Under the pieces are notes generated by a model, which was not told the DNA's origin, did not search any database, and worked only from the letters and a program-made list of their open reading frames with translations. A stretch of 64,000 nt of DNA from Macrolepiota albuminosa (Eukaryota; Basidiomycota; Agaricomycetes; Agaricales; Agaricaceae): NCBI GenBank assembly GCA_027475525.1, contig JAMWFC010000077.1, positions 186,001 through 250,000 on the forward strand, written 5' to 3'. The position numbers and the translations under genes were made by a program. Below, in pieces: positions 20,620 through 31,589 of the stretch (position 1 is the stretch's first letter; every line of letters begins with the position of its first letter).

Positions 20620-21490
20620 TCTAGTTGTGCACTAAAAGGAATATAAACTGATAATATTCTGCTAGACCACAGGACATTCTGTGGATTATACATAAATATT
20701 ACTCTAGTATTGTGTACTAGGCTACAGCACTTTACTACAGACATTTCAATTAGTTTGGACTGGACTCAGATCTACTAAGATTAACCATCCCATTGTTTTG
20801 TTCCATTATGCCACTCTCATGAATGCAAAAAACCACACACTATTCAATGATTACACAAGAGGGACTCAAACTCTCGAATTGTGCACTAGAAAGAATATAG
20901 ACTGACAATATTTTGGTAGACCACAGGATGTTATAAATAAAATTACAACCTTACTTTGTTTATCATACTGTGTAGTAAATAACAATTAGTAAAACAAAGT
21001 TGAGTCATGTTAAATAAAATTACAACCTTACTTTGTTTATCATACTGTGTAGTAAATAACAATTAGTAAAACAAAGTTGAGTCATGTCTAATATGCACTA
21101 GTGGGATTTGAACCTGCCTCTTGTGCACAATATAAAATATCAATGTATCAATATTTCATTAGACCACACGTCCTTACCAAAAATCAGTACAGTGCACATG
21201 TAGTGCAAAAATGCAGCAGTATAAAAAGACACCATTATATGTCATCAAGGTGGACTAGGGGAGTCAAACCTGCTACTCCACACAATACTGAAAATTGAGT
21301 GGGTCAGATCAACTACCACAGGCGCTTACTACAGGTCAGTACAATGTATATGTAGAGCAAAAATGCACCCATATAAAAACACACCATTAGACCCCATTAA
21401 GATGGAGTAGGGGGAGTAGAACCCACCACTGTACACAATATCAAATATCAATAAACAAATATTCTACTGAACCACTGGGACTGGTTGCAC
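20620..21490 (-). repeat. cluster of tRNA-like SINE-type units
   Basis: On the minus strand at least four units show an A-box-like TGGTCTA or TGGTTCAGTGG, then 45-55 bases later a B-box-like GGTTCAAATCC, GGTTTGACTCC or GAGTTTGAGTCCC. They lie near 20860-20925, 21100-21170, 21255-21320 and 21415-21480. The interior (TGTGCACAATAT...) is AT-rich and related between units. They resemble decayed tRNA-derived SINEs and not tRNA genes, because no anticodon arm is evident. Confidence 0.45.
20934..21087. repeat. 77-base exact tandem duplication (likely assembly artefact)
   Basis: 20934-21010 equals 21011-21087 exactly, with mismatches immediately on both sides. It lies among tRNA-like repeats. Confidence 0.9.
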
Positions 21491-22015
21491 TGCTGACATC
21501 AGCTGGCTCACATGCTGACATCAGCTACCGTCTGCTGGCATGCCAGTGGACAGCGGACACTCACGCACCCTCTTCTGCCCTTCTCCCTCTTTCTCCCCAG
21601 TGCCATCCTCTCTACTCCCCACACTACCTCACATGCCACCTCTGTCCACCACATGCACCCCGCTTCTCTCCTCCCTCCTGACCTGACATCTGACGTCTGC
21701 TACGTCCACTGGCGTACCAGCAGACATCCACGCTCCTCTCCTTCTGTCTTCCCCCTCTTTCTCCCCACCCCCCATGCTCTCCGAGATGCCACCCCATGCA
21801 GTGGATGCCCACACACCCCGTTTTCTTCTCTCCCGCCCCCTGATGCCAAACAATGCCAGACAATGCTGGGGGTTGCCGATGGATTCCTGTGGATGCCGAC
21901 AGATTCCAGCGGATATCCAGCAGATGCCGACAGATGTATGATGGATGGTGACGGATGCCAACAGATGCCAGCAGGTCATGACGGATGCCAGCTGATGGCT
22001 GCTGATTATACCTAA
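21480..22015 (+). repeat. dispersed repeat copy A with GATGCCA decamers
   Basis: A C/T-rich body (CTCACATGCTGACATC, then CTTCTGCCCTTC, CCTGACCTGA) ends in an array of imperfect 10-mers around GATGCCAACA/GATGCCAGCA (about 21840-22000). The same arrangement recurs at 28430-28960 with roughly 80-85% similarity by eye. Long open frames cross it on both strands only because of its biased composition. Confidence 0.65.
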
Positions 22016-22022
22016 CAATGCA

Positions 22023-22201
22023 TGCCAGTTGCTGAGTGATAGAATAGCACAACTTGAAGTAGCAGTGCCTTCTCAACCACCTTGCATATCTTATAAGAGA
22101 AACTTGCAAGAAGATCTAGATGATTTTCCTACTCATCACATCAACCACACTGTGGTTGACAGTGAAGATGCTCTGCAACCTCTTACTATGGAGGCTGACT
22201 A
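22023..22201 (+). pseudogene. short unidentified coding tail
   Basis: A frame 'LLSDRIAQLEVAVPSQPPCI' ... 'ALQPLTMEAD' runs for about 58 codons to the TAA at 22199-22201. It has ordinary protein composition, unlike the repeat just upstream, and is followed by AT-rich sequence with AATAAA-like words. It may be the 3' end of a gene truncated by the repeat. No family recognised. Confidence 0.3.
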
Positions 22202-23127
22202 AAAAGCACACTGCTCTTTTTTTATGCTAGCTGAACAAAATACGATGCATTGCTTTTAAATTTTATTTGTTAATAAATTTCAACTATTTTATACTATTTA
22301 TTGTTTCATGAGTCGGGGATTGGTGCACATGTGCACCACTATGATCAAGTCTAACTGGGCACTTCAAGAGTATAGTTAGAGGCAACCTCTGCAGTTGATG
22401 TATTGATGTCAATGGCAAAAGCTACCAGCAGGCTACACTATTTTACAGGATGAGGAGGAAGGGTTGACGGATAAATGACTAGAAATAAACTAATAGAATA
22501 CTGATATGGAAGCTGTGAGCAGGGGGCTGACACGACCTTCCTATTGCATACTTACTTTAGATATTTCAACGCTGGGATAAAATGTAATACTTGACTTTTA
22601 TATGCAGTCAAAGTATCTGATGTGGAAGGTGAGCTCATCACCAAATGGCAATAAGATGGGTCTCACTGCTAATGTACAGATTGTGCAATGATTAGAAAAA
22701 AATAGAATATGTGAAAACCTGTGAGAACGAGCGAGGCTCGTGGTGAGACCCAACTGAGCAAGTGAGAGAGCAACGGTGCGCTCACCTGGGCGGCCAATAG
22801 GGAAGGAGATGGATGGAAGAGAGAACGCCACCCAGGATGTCTGAGATTGTTGAACCATACTGACCTCTGCGCGGCAACTGCCAGACCCCGGCACCGTGCC
22901 GAGATCGGCTCAAGGATGAAAAAGTGAAGAGCGCAGGTGAGACTGGAAAGGCTCTCTAGCACGCAGAGGCCTCCGAAAACGCTCGTCACCCTTTGGTACC
23001 TCGCCTTTACGACGAACAGTCGAGCTTACGTAGGCAAGATAAGATCGAAGGCAGATCGATCTAGTGCAATCCGTTCCTCCCATCTACGGACCTTCTGGCT
23101 TGTGCAATCACTACCATCACTGCAGCT
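22202..23127. other. intergenic, upstream of the dipeptidase gene
   Basis: No convincing gene is seen. The last 150 bases, with a CTACCATCACTGCAGCT context, are the likely 5' UTR of the downstream gene. Confidence 0.4.
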
Positions 23128-24953
23128 ATGCCTGCTCCCACAGAGTTCCTTCAATTCGTCGACGACAATGCCAACAACTTTATCCAGCGTCTCCGCGATG
23201 CTGTGGCTATTCCAAGGTATCAGAGGTATTCGAGCACAAGAGACGCTACATCTTATCCAATGATAGTATCAGTGGTGATCCAATTCATCGCCATGAAGTC
23301 GTGAAGATGGCCACTTGGCTGAACAGCCAGTTGAATTTGTATGGCGTTCAAACGCAGATGGTTGATCTTGGAAAGCATATGATGGATGGCCAAGAGCTGC
23401 CACTGCCACCTGCCATCCTTGGACGCATCGGCACAGATCCAGGTAAAAAGACTGTCCTGATCTATGGCCATTTTGATGTTCAGCCTGCCAATAAATCTGA
23501 CGGATGGGAGACCGATCCGTTCACTTTGGTGACCCATGATGACGGAAGGCTCATTGGACGCGGGTCATCTGATGACAAGGGCCCGATTTTAGGATGGCTC
23601 AATGTCTTGCAGTATCATCACCAGAATGGAAAAAAGCTTCCTGTAAACATGCGCTTCTGCTTTGAGGGAATGGAAGAAAGCGGTAGTGAGGGACTTGATG
23701 ATCTCGTGAATAAGGAGAGTAAACATGGAGGATGGTTTGATGGTGTCGATTGTGTCTGCATTGTACGCCCGGTCATTTGAAATGTAATCTCAACTCAAAA
23801 CACTGCAGTCAGACAATTATTGGCTCAATACTCGTACTCCAACATTAACGTATGGTCTCCGTGGGCTCGCATACTTCAAAGTGACCATTTCCGGTCCAGC
23901 ACGCGACCTACACTCCGGAGTCTTTGGACGCACGGTCCACGAACCCATGACTGATCTCATCTGCCTGATGAGTAAGCTCGTCGATGCATCAGGCAAGATC
24001 CTCATACCCGGAGTCGACGAGATGGTCGAACCTCCCACGGACGTTGAGAAGTACGCCTGGTTGACTCCTTGAAAAAGTTTCTGAGCCTCACTAACGGTAC
24101 GATCTAGGAATATTTATGAGAAGCTCGATTACTCTGTCGCGGATGTCGAAGAATCCGCAGGCGGACAAATCGCACTCTCCACCAGCAAGGTTGATGTACT
24201 CATGGGTCGCATGCGCTACCCCAGCCTATCACTTCACGGCATCGAAGGTGCCTTTAGCGGCGCCGGCGCCAAGACCGTCATTCCTGCCAAGGTTTCTGGG
24301 AAATTCAGCATTCGGTCTGTCAAATTTTTAATTCACGTCCTCTTGGGTTAATTGGTAATTGCCTTCTATAGTCTCGTACCGCCGCAGACACCTGAACTTG
24401 TAGAACCTCTTGTAATTCAGTATCTCAAGTTTGAATTTGCCAAGCTCAATAGCAAGAACAAGTTCTTCGTCGAGAACTTGCATGGTGGTAAACCATGGGT
24501 TGCAGATCACAAACATTGGAATTTCGAGGCAGCGAAAATTGCTACCCGGGTGTGTAGCTATTCTATTCTTTTGGATTTAGGCTTCGCTGTTACCGTTATT
24601 GTTCCACCTTATAGGCGGTTTACAAGCAGGAGCCAGACTTGACTCGTGCAGGAGGTTCAATTCCCGTCACGCTCACTTTTGCAGAATCTCTTGGCGTCAA
24701 TGTACTCCTGCTCCCCATGGGACGTGGGGATGACGGTGCTCAGTGAGTAGCAATCTGTAATCTGTTTCTGCAATATCAACTAACTGTTACAGCTCCACGA
24801 ATGAGAAGCTTGACAGGTCTAACTTCATTGAAGGAGTAGGTTAACTTGATTGTGGATATAGCCGACACGAATTAATGGTGCCTTGGTTCTCATTTATAGA
24901 CAAAGTTGCTTGGCACATACTTGTACGAGCTTGCTGCAATTCCTAAAGCTTAA
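23128..24953 (+). CDS. DUG1: cytosolic Cys-Gly/non-specific metallodipeptidase (M20A)
   Basis: Eight exons are read by eye: 23128-23216, 23267-23762, 23809-24050, 24108-24314, 24372-24549, 24615-24742, 24793-24835 and 24900-24953. They give a full-length DUG1/CNDP2-type peptidase, about 478 residues, beginning '[20 protein letters not shown]' and ending '[15 protein letters not shown]'. M20 zinc and catalytic motifs are present: GHFDVQP (His, Asp), SSDDKGP (bridging Asp), [10 protein letters not shown] (catalytic and zinc Glu pair), ISDNYWL (Asp) and GAHSTNE (His, formed across the intron at 24743-24792). The family hydrolyses Cys-Gly in cytosolic glutathione degradation. The gene is intact and stands alone between repeat blocks. 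Confidence 0.9.
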
Positions 24954-26219
24954 ACAAGAAAGAAATCAAGCAGTCACTTGTACATTTGCCGATTACAACA
25001 TATATAGCATACGTGATGACATCGAAGGAAATTCGGATTCTAGTAATATGACCTCGACTTTTATAACGGTTACTTATTTCAGTTTCCATCTCAATCTTCG
25101 CGCTTGTCTTCAAGTGAAAAATACAATGACATTGAAGCGTGGTAGCACAAGCCCCTTATTTCTCAGGTCGACGCCACACGCAATATGTACTTATGATGAG
25201 ACTTCAGGTCCCGTAGTTGCCTCTTGATTGCCATAGCCGTTCTCAAAGAGATGCAACAAATACCTGATTGCCATAGTTTACTAGGTCCTAAGGAGTATAG
25301 TAAGAGACCAAAGACATACCTTAGCTGCACTGCCAATGTCATATGTTGAGAAAGGATTCTTACCTCCGAGTCCATATGTTTCATCATATTTCCTTATTTA
25401 ACTATGATTAATAAATAATACTTACAATTTTCGACCAACTCGTCGCCACACCTCAGTTGCTCACTACTTCCTGTGGTTGCCCTGACGTGTGTATATTCTT
25501 GCTATACAGCCCTTCTCACTTATTCCTCTACCTTACTAGATTTATCAACTAAGTTGTTGAGTAGAGGACTAGTGCAACCGTCAACATACGTCATCGGATC
25601 TAGGTGATTACCATTTCGGGACGATGCGCCATAAGCCACCCATCGGGATTTACTAGTCTTTGTTTTTTTTTTCACTATTTTATCGGGTACAAACAAACCA
25701 CAGTCGGCTACTTACTTTAGAGAGTAGACAAAATTCACTTACTCATATTCGACTTCGTACTCACCATGTCCTGTAGACTAAAACCGTTGTTTTACTCTAC
25801 AGGTTATATGCCTGTTGGCACTCCCACTATGTTGAGTCCTTGCTCCGACAACCAACTCCCACACATACCTCTCACACGCATAGGCGCAGTGTCGAGGAGA
25901 TTGACTGACAACTCCGGCTATGTGCCGGCTCGTCCTAATGTCATTAATCTTTGTCATAACTTCGTATGTTTTATTATGATTCATATCTTTTTCAAATACT
26001 CTTATGTATATTACTCATCTTATCCACACCACCCCACTTGTCTTATAAGTACATATGCATAAATACTTGTTGTCACCTGGGGTCAAAGTCATCTTTGATT
26101 ATTGACTCCAGGTGAGTACTTACTCTATTTCATTTTCAATTTATACTAATCAAAACCATCTTCAATTATTGGATAATATAAATGTATATTTGTACATGAA
26201 TACTATTATTCTGCAATAT
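24954..26219. other. intergenic, no gene recognised
   Basis: AT-rich sequence without a recognisable protein. A near-palindrome at 26073-26116 (CACCTGGGGTCAA ... TTGACTCCAGGTG) could form a hairpin with a 17-base loop. It lies about 110 bases before the Copia gag fragment and may be part of its untranslated leader. Confidence 0.35.
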
Positions 26220-27760
26220 GCTGCATCAGGGTATGGGCTCCACTGCTGCCAATGATAACACTTCAGAAACTTTACAATTTCCAAAGTTCAATGGCACAAA
26301 TTATTATGTCTGGGCAGATAATATGTAAACAGCCTTACAGGCTAAGGCTTTTGAAGAGTTGTCTCTGGACATGAATCTCACCCTCCTAAACCACCTGCTG
26401 AGTACTCTGAATTGATGATCTCACCTTGCCTGAGGGGAGCTGAGTTCCCCAACATTTCCTATAAGGAGGGAGATAACTTGATGAAGGCAATGCAGTCTAA
26501 GGAATTCTTGACCTGGGAACACACACAAGAGAAATATGAGTGTTGGATCACCAAGGACAATTCTGCTGTAGGACTGATCTGCAGTGCTATTGAGTATACA
26601 CAATGCAAAACAATTACTGGGATCAAAGGCTCCAAGAATATCTGGGAGCACCTATGAAAGAATTATGTTGATCAGCAAGGAGAAATTAAAAGGCAATGCA
26701 GTCTAAGGAATTCTTGACCTGGGAACACACACAAGAGAAATATGAGTGTTGGATCACCAAGGACAATTCTGCTGTAGGACTGATCTGCAGTGCTATTGAG
26801 TATACACAATGCAAAACAATTACTGGGATCAAAGGCTCCAAGGATATCTGGGAGCACCTATGAAAGAATTATGTTGATCAGCAAGGAGAAATTACATCAT
26901 CAGCAAATGGATGCAAAACACTGGGATGGAAACTCACCTGTAACCAACCACATTGCATTCTATATGAATGTTTGCCATCAATTCATTGAGGCAGGGCACA
27001 ATATCAATGCCTATACAATCTTGAATGCTATACTTCTTTTGTTGCCCCATGCCTCTACTTGGGAAGTGGTCAAACAAAACCTGTTATTTTGTAGCACATC
27101 ACTAACCTTAGAGACTGTCACAATAAAACTGTTAACAGTTCATGATTGCTGAACACTCAAAGACTCAGCCATAAATTAAATTCTAGCCTTTATTTCAAAA
27201 GGAGATCATATCTCAAGTAGGAGTAAACATGACTCCAAATTTACAAAGAAAAATCCCAGACCCAAGCACAAATCAAAGCCTGACAATATTTGCCACAACT
27301 GTGGCAAAAAAAGTCATTGGCATCCTAAATGTTCAAAATTGAACAAGTCCAAACCTGTTGGAAGTGCAAACCTATCACTTACAATGCAAAATGATGCCTC
27401 ACAAGAGGTGGGCAAGTTATTGATGGCTACCAACAAAGACATGCCATCTAGCATACTCCTTGATAGTGTGGCATCCTGCCACATGGTAGCTGATCAAATG
27501 TACTTCACCAGCTATCAATCAATTGAGAACCAGCACATCTCAGTTGGTGGCATAAATACCTTGTCTTTTGTCAGAAAAGGCACTATTTTAATTTAAGACC
27601 TACTTACTTGACAGTGTTATAGACATCCAATTACAAGATGCTCTTCATATTCCAGCCCTAGGCACCAACTTGATCAGTCTCAGATCTTTACAGTGAGCTG
27701 ATGCCACAATCAATAGTTTACCTTGGTATGAGCCTTGCCTGGCATAGAAAAGAATTTATT
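26220..27760 (+). pseudogene. degenerate Copia gag-protease fragment
   Basis: Frames in sequence show 'LQFPKFNGTNYYVWADNM' (Gag start), 'ISKEKLHHQQMDAKHWDG' and 'NAILLLLPHASTWEVV'. A CCHC knuckle 'CHNCGKKSHWHPKC' follows near 27293, then a protease-like 'SSILLDSVASCHMVADQMYF' in which DSG has become DSV. Several stops and frameshifts are present, and the integrase and RT parts are absent. No LTR was identified for it. Confidence 0.65.
26484..26895. repeat. 206-base tandem duplication in Copia fragment
   Basis: 26484-26689 and 26690-26895 are direct copies with a single mismatch noticed (AAGAATATC versus AAGGATATC). Unlike the 77-base cases, the lag is 206 and the copies are not identical, so this looks like a real duplication. 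Confidence 0.8.
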
Positions 27761-27914
27761 CACACAAATTTAATCAGTACTGAAGAGACACTCTATTAAA
27801 CTACAATGATAACCCTGAGAATTGACAATAACAGAGTTGCTTACATTGCAAGCAGACCTACCATGCAATTGTAACACTTCTAGAAGATTGAACTGACAAT
27901 TTCAGGAAAACTGG

Positions 27915-27975
27915 AACTAGCAGGGCTTGAACCTGCATCACATGTTACCATTACACTATAGTCTCATATTACTAC
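27915..27975 (-). repeat. tRNA-like unit
   Basis: The minus strand has an A-box-like TATAGTGTAATGG and a perfect B box GGTTCAAGCCC about 20 bases later, ending CTGCTAGTT. It is the best-preserved tRNA-like unit here but too short for a full cloverleaf by eye. Confidence 0.4.
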
Positions 27976-28114
27976 TTGCTTTTTCTTGTTAACTAGTACC
28001 ATTCTAGCTTTAGTCAATAGGGGCTTAGACATAACTCTGGACTTTAACTAAGGTGTATTGACATATCCTTAAACTCTTCTCTTTGGACTTGTTCTGGCAA
28101 GTCTCAGGATCCCA

Positions 28115-28195
28115 AGTGGAGAGTCAAACCTGCTGCTGTACACAATATTGAATATAAATATTCCACTGAACCACTGGGACTGGTTGCAACCTTAT
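28115..28195 (-). repeat. tRNA-like SINE-type unit
   Basis: The minus strand has TGGTTCAGTGG and then GGTTTGACTC. It is closely related to the unit at 21415-21480; both share ACTGAACCACTGGGACTGGT on the plus strand. Confidence 0.45.
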
Positions 28196-28215
28196 GGTAT
28201 ACACATAGATTGGTC

Positions 28216-28369
28216 AAAAGACACCATCTTGGTAAATTCATTTGATCCATTCATCTGCTCATGGACAGGACACAGATCCACTGGACTTGTTTAAAAGACA
28301 CCATCTTGGTAAATTCATTTGATCCATTCATCTGCTCATGGACAGGACACAGATCCACTGGACTTGTTT
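28216..28369. repeat. 77-base exact tandem duplication (likely assembly artefact)
   Basis: 28216-28292 equals 28293-28369 exactly, just upstream of the second copy of the 21.5-kb repeat. Confidence 0.9.
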
Positions 28370-28429
28370 CCCCTCTTTTACTGTCCCTACTAAATTATTT
28401 GTCATTTTTACACAGGAAGATTTCTTTGG

Positions 28430-28960
28430 ACATCAGCTACTATCCGCTGATGTCAGCTGGCTCACATGCTGACATCTGCTACCATTCACTGGCATGCCAG
28501 TAGACAGTAGACACTCATGCACCCCCCTTCTGCCCTTCCCCCTCTTTCTCCTCAGTGCCATCCTCTCCACTCCCCACACTACCTCACATGCCATCCCTGT
28601 CTACTACATGCACCTTGCTTCTCTCCTGCCCCCTGACCTGATGTCCAACATCTGCTATGTCCGCTGTGGACATTCACACTCCTCACCTTCCCCCTTCACT
28701 CTCTTTCTCCCAACCCCCATCTCTCTTCTGCCAGTTCCCATGCTCCTCCAGATGCCACCCCATGCACGCCCTTTCCTTCTCTCCTGCCCTAATGCCAGCA
28801 GATGCTGGGCAATGCTGGGGGTTGCTGACAGATGCCAACGAATGCCAATGGATGTACAACAGATGCCAGCAGATGCCAGCAGGTCCCAATGGCTGCCAAC
28901 AGATTTCAATGGATGCCAGCTAATGGCAGTTGATGCCAATGTCCTTCTCAAGCCACAAAA
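28430..28960 (+). repeat. dispersed repeat copy B with GATGCCA decamers
   Basis: Second copy of the 21480-22015 repeat in the same orientation, with the same order: CTCACATGCTGACATC, C/T-rich body, then imperfect GATGCCA(A/G)CA decamers (about 28790-28940). Both copies are preceded by the same tRNA-like unit, at different distances. Confidence 0.65.
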
Positions 28961-29079
28961 ACTCTTTTGGGGGATATGCTGCCCCCCTTCCATCTCTAAA
29001 TATCCATGCAGGGACCTGCAGAGATGTAGGTGGGCAGCTGTTTATTGTGTTATCTGACCTTTGATTCTATTTGTTAGTA

Positions 29080-29165
29080 ATGGACCTGTCGTGCAATGGT
29101 TAAATTGTCAGTGTGTTCCATTGCTGGAGGCTTCTCCAAGGCTGGGGATTTGATTCCCCCTCACA
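29080..29165 (+). repeat. tRNA-like unit, plus strand
   Basis: CCTGTCGTGCAATGGTTAA is followed by a long variable-arm-like GGAGGCTTCTCC and GGGGATTTGATTCCCC, then CTCACAGG. It could pair as a Leu/Ser-type tRNA relic. The D arm and B box deviate from consensus, so it is probably not functional. Confidence 0.35.
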
Positions 29166-29204
29166 GGCATAAGGACTGGATGAAGGGTTACCTTTTTCTT
29201 TGGT

Positions 29205-29345
29205 TCAACCAGCCTTTGTGGGCCTGTGTAGGCCTGTGCAGATGTCCACTGGTGCCCTGTGCAGGCCTGTGTAGATTTGAGTAGGTTGATGTAGGTCTGC
29301 ATAGATGTCTGCTGGTGGCTTGCATAGGCCTGCATATGTGAGGGT
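29205..29345 (+). repeat. short GT/CCT-rich minisatellite
   Basis: Imperfect repeats of GGCCTGTGTAGGCCTGTGC/GATGTC-like words. The plus strand is open in one frame only because of composition. Confidence 0.5.
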
Positions 29346-29859
29346 GACCTCTAGAGGCTGTGGCTCAGTCACACAGCTGGCAGAGGGAGATCCAAAGTGT
29401 ATTAGAGTATGTACTGACAATATCATAATAACTACTCACCTGGCAGAGGGAGATCTAAAGAGAACAAGTCTAGGGATTTTCTATGCCAGGTTGGATGCTT
29501 TTGGGGCTTCTGAAGCATGGGAAACAACTGTACAGTACAACAAAACCTTAAAAATTCGAAAATTGACTAACAAAACAACTGTGCAAATAAGGCAGGAAAA
29601 CTCTGGACTTTGGAAGTCAAAAAGGCAAACTCCAGCTTATATAAGCAGTCTGAAAGTGGTGCTGAAGGGCCCACACTTATCTGAATGATAGCTAAAGAAC
29701 CAGAGCACCTCAAAGGCTGAGAATAGTACTAACAGATAGTGTTGAGAGAATAGAAACAGCAAAATGAAAGAATGATAGAAGAAATAAAGAAATGAATGAA
29801 AGGAGAGTGAAGGAATAAGGAGTGAAAGAAGGAAGAAATGAGGAGTCCCCTGACATCAC

Positions 29860-31100
29860 TCCCCCTCTAGAGTGCGACATCTCAACGTGCTGGATAGAAG
29901 TAGTTCTGGATGGCCTGGTCTACTTTGAAAAGAGAATAGAGGCCTCTGATTGCCTGGGGAGCATTGGGATGCTAGACCAAGGCAGGAGCATGGACATTTT
30001 CTTGTGGCTCCTAGGAGATGTCCTCAATTTTATAGCCCTTCCACTTGACTTTGAACTGAAGCTTGTTCCTAAAGAGTCAGCTGTCTAGGATTTGTTCCAC
30101 TTTGTACTCCTCTTGGTTGTCTACCAGAACTGGAGGTGGAGGTGGCTGTGGGCATTGACCTGGGATTGGATCCTCTGATGCAGGAGAGAGCTTTACCACA
30201 TTAAAGACTGGATGGAGTTGACTCATTCCACTAGGCAGCTTGAGTCGATAGGCTAGTGGGCCTACCTGCCTTACTATAGAAAAGGGTCCTAGACAACAAT
30301 GAGAGAGCTTCTGAGAAGGTCAGGTAGTAGCAATGTCAGAGGCATCCAGGTAGACTCGATCTCCAGGCTTGTACTTGGGGGCTGGAGTTTGTCCACAATC
30401 ATAGTAGCAGGCCATGTCATCCTTTGCCTTAGCTAAAGCAGCCTTGGCTTCCTTCTGGGCTGCCTTCATCCAATCTATGAACTCGTTGACAGCTTCATTC
30501 TCTGAAGGTCATCCACAAGGCTCAAATCCCATCTGAAGGTGTTGACCAGTATCTAGAAGGAAAGGAGACATCTGGGTGGCAGCATGTACATGGTTGTTGT
30601 ATTGAAACTCTGCCTCTGGTAATAGGTCATCCCAGTCATCCTGTTGCTCATTGCAGAAGAGCCAGAGATACTGTTCTAGCTCCTGGTTGACACGCTTGGT
30701 CTGGCCATCAGACTGGGGATGGTAGGCTGTGGAAGTGTGGAGTTTGACATGGAGGAGGCGATACAGTTCTCTAGTAAACTCTGCTACAAACTAAGGTCCA
30801 TGGTCGGAGACATAAGCATCTGACAATCCATGGAGTTTCCAGACATGCTTCTGGTACAGATTAGCAGTGCCCATAGCAGAGCAAGTAGTGTGTGTTGGAA
30901 TAAAATGAGCACACTTGCCACAGAGATCCACTACCACCATGATCATGTCATATCCATGAGAGTCTGGTAACTCAACAATGAAGTCTCCTGAGGCCACACT
31001 CCAATGCTCAGCTGGAATAGGCAATGGATGAAGCTGTTCCATAGGAGGCTGACGACGAGGCTTAGTCCAAAGGCAAAGGTCACAGGTAGAGGTGTAAGGT
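29860..31100 (-). pseudogene. Ty3/Gypsy integrase-chromodomain fragment
   Basis: The minus strand gives 'LCLWTKPRRQPPMEQLHPLP', 'HWSVASGDFIVELPDSHGYD', 'AYVSDHGP', 'YHPQSDGQTKRVNQELEQYL', 'QPGDRVYLDASDIATT'-like sequence, 'LAYRLKLPSGMSQLHPVFNV', and 'LQFKVKWKGY' (chromodomain core). These are the integrase DDE region, the GPY/F-like module and the chromodomain of a Chromoviridae-type Gypsy element. Several in-frame stops are present. RT and LTRs were not found in the window. Confidence 0.75.
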
Positions 31101-31110
31101 CATCAGGTTG

Positions 31111-31441
31111 GTGGTGTTTGGTTGCATTTTCACAAAAACTTCTCTTCTTACACATGCCATGTTTTAAGAATGCCAGAGTTTTTCTATGTACACTTCTTTG
31201 CCAAGCTCCATCACTATCCTGACCTGTTGGTTGCCACATTGTGCTTTCTCCATTGTGGCACATCCTCTTAATGGACCTTTTATCTACCACTATGCCAAAA
31301 TCACAGAGGAGTGCAACATGCTCCTTACTCCATAGACATACTCTGCTACATTTTTATGGTATATTGGACAGGCTGACAACTTCTATCCCTGGTAAGTTCC
31401 AAGTATGGCATGCACAGTTTGTAGCATCAGAAGAGCAATGA
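31111..31441 (+). other. interval of unclear coding status
   Basis: Short plus-strand frames 'HMPCFKNARVFLCTLL' and 'LHFYGILDRLTTSIPGKF' have plausible protein composition but contain stops and match nothing recognised. It abuts the Gypsy fragment. Confidence 0.2.
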
Positions 31442-31589
31442 TAGCCTGCTGCAAATGCATGCAGAACATTGAGAAACAAGACTTCTATCCCAGCCAAAGC
31501 TAGTAAAGGTTAGTAGTAGCTATAATTATGTTGTATATTAATGTGTAACTCAGTTTGTTTCAGTAAAATGACTGTGTTCTTTTTCAGTT

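Noticed and set aside
21512..22109. Long overlapping frames on both strands in the GATGCCA repeat
   Set aside because: Open only because the decamer array and C/T-rich body lack stop words; no protein-like conservation between the two repeat copies.
27915..29165. Functional tRNA genes
   Set aside because: B boxes are good but no unit shows a complete acceptor stem plus anticodon arm by eye; several related decayed units argue for SINE-type repeats.
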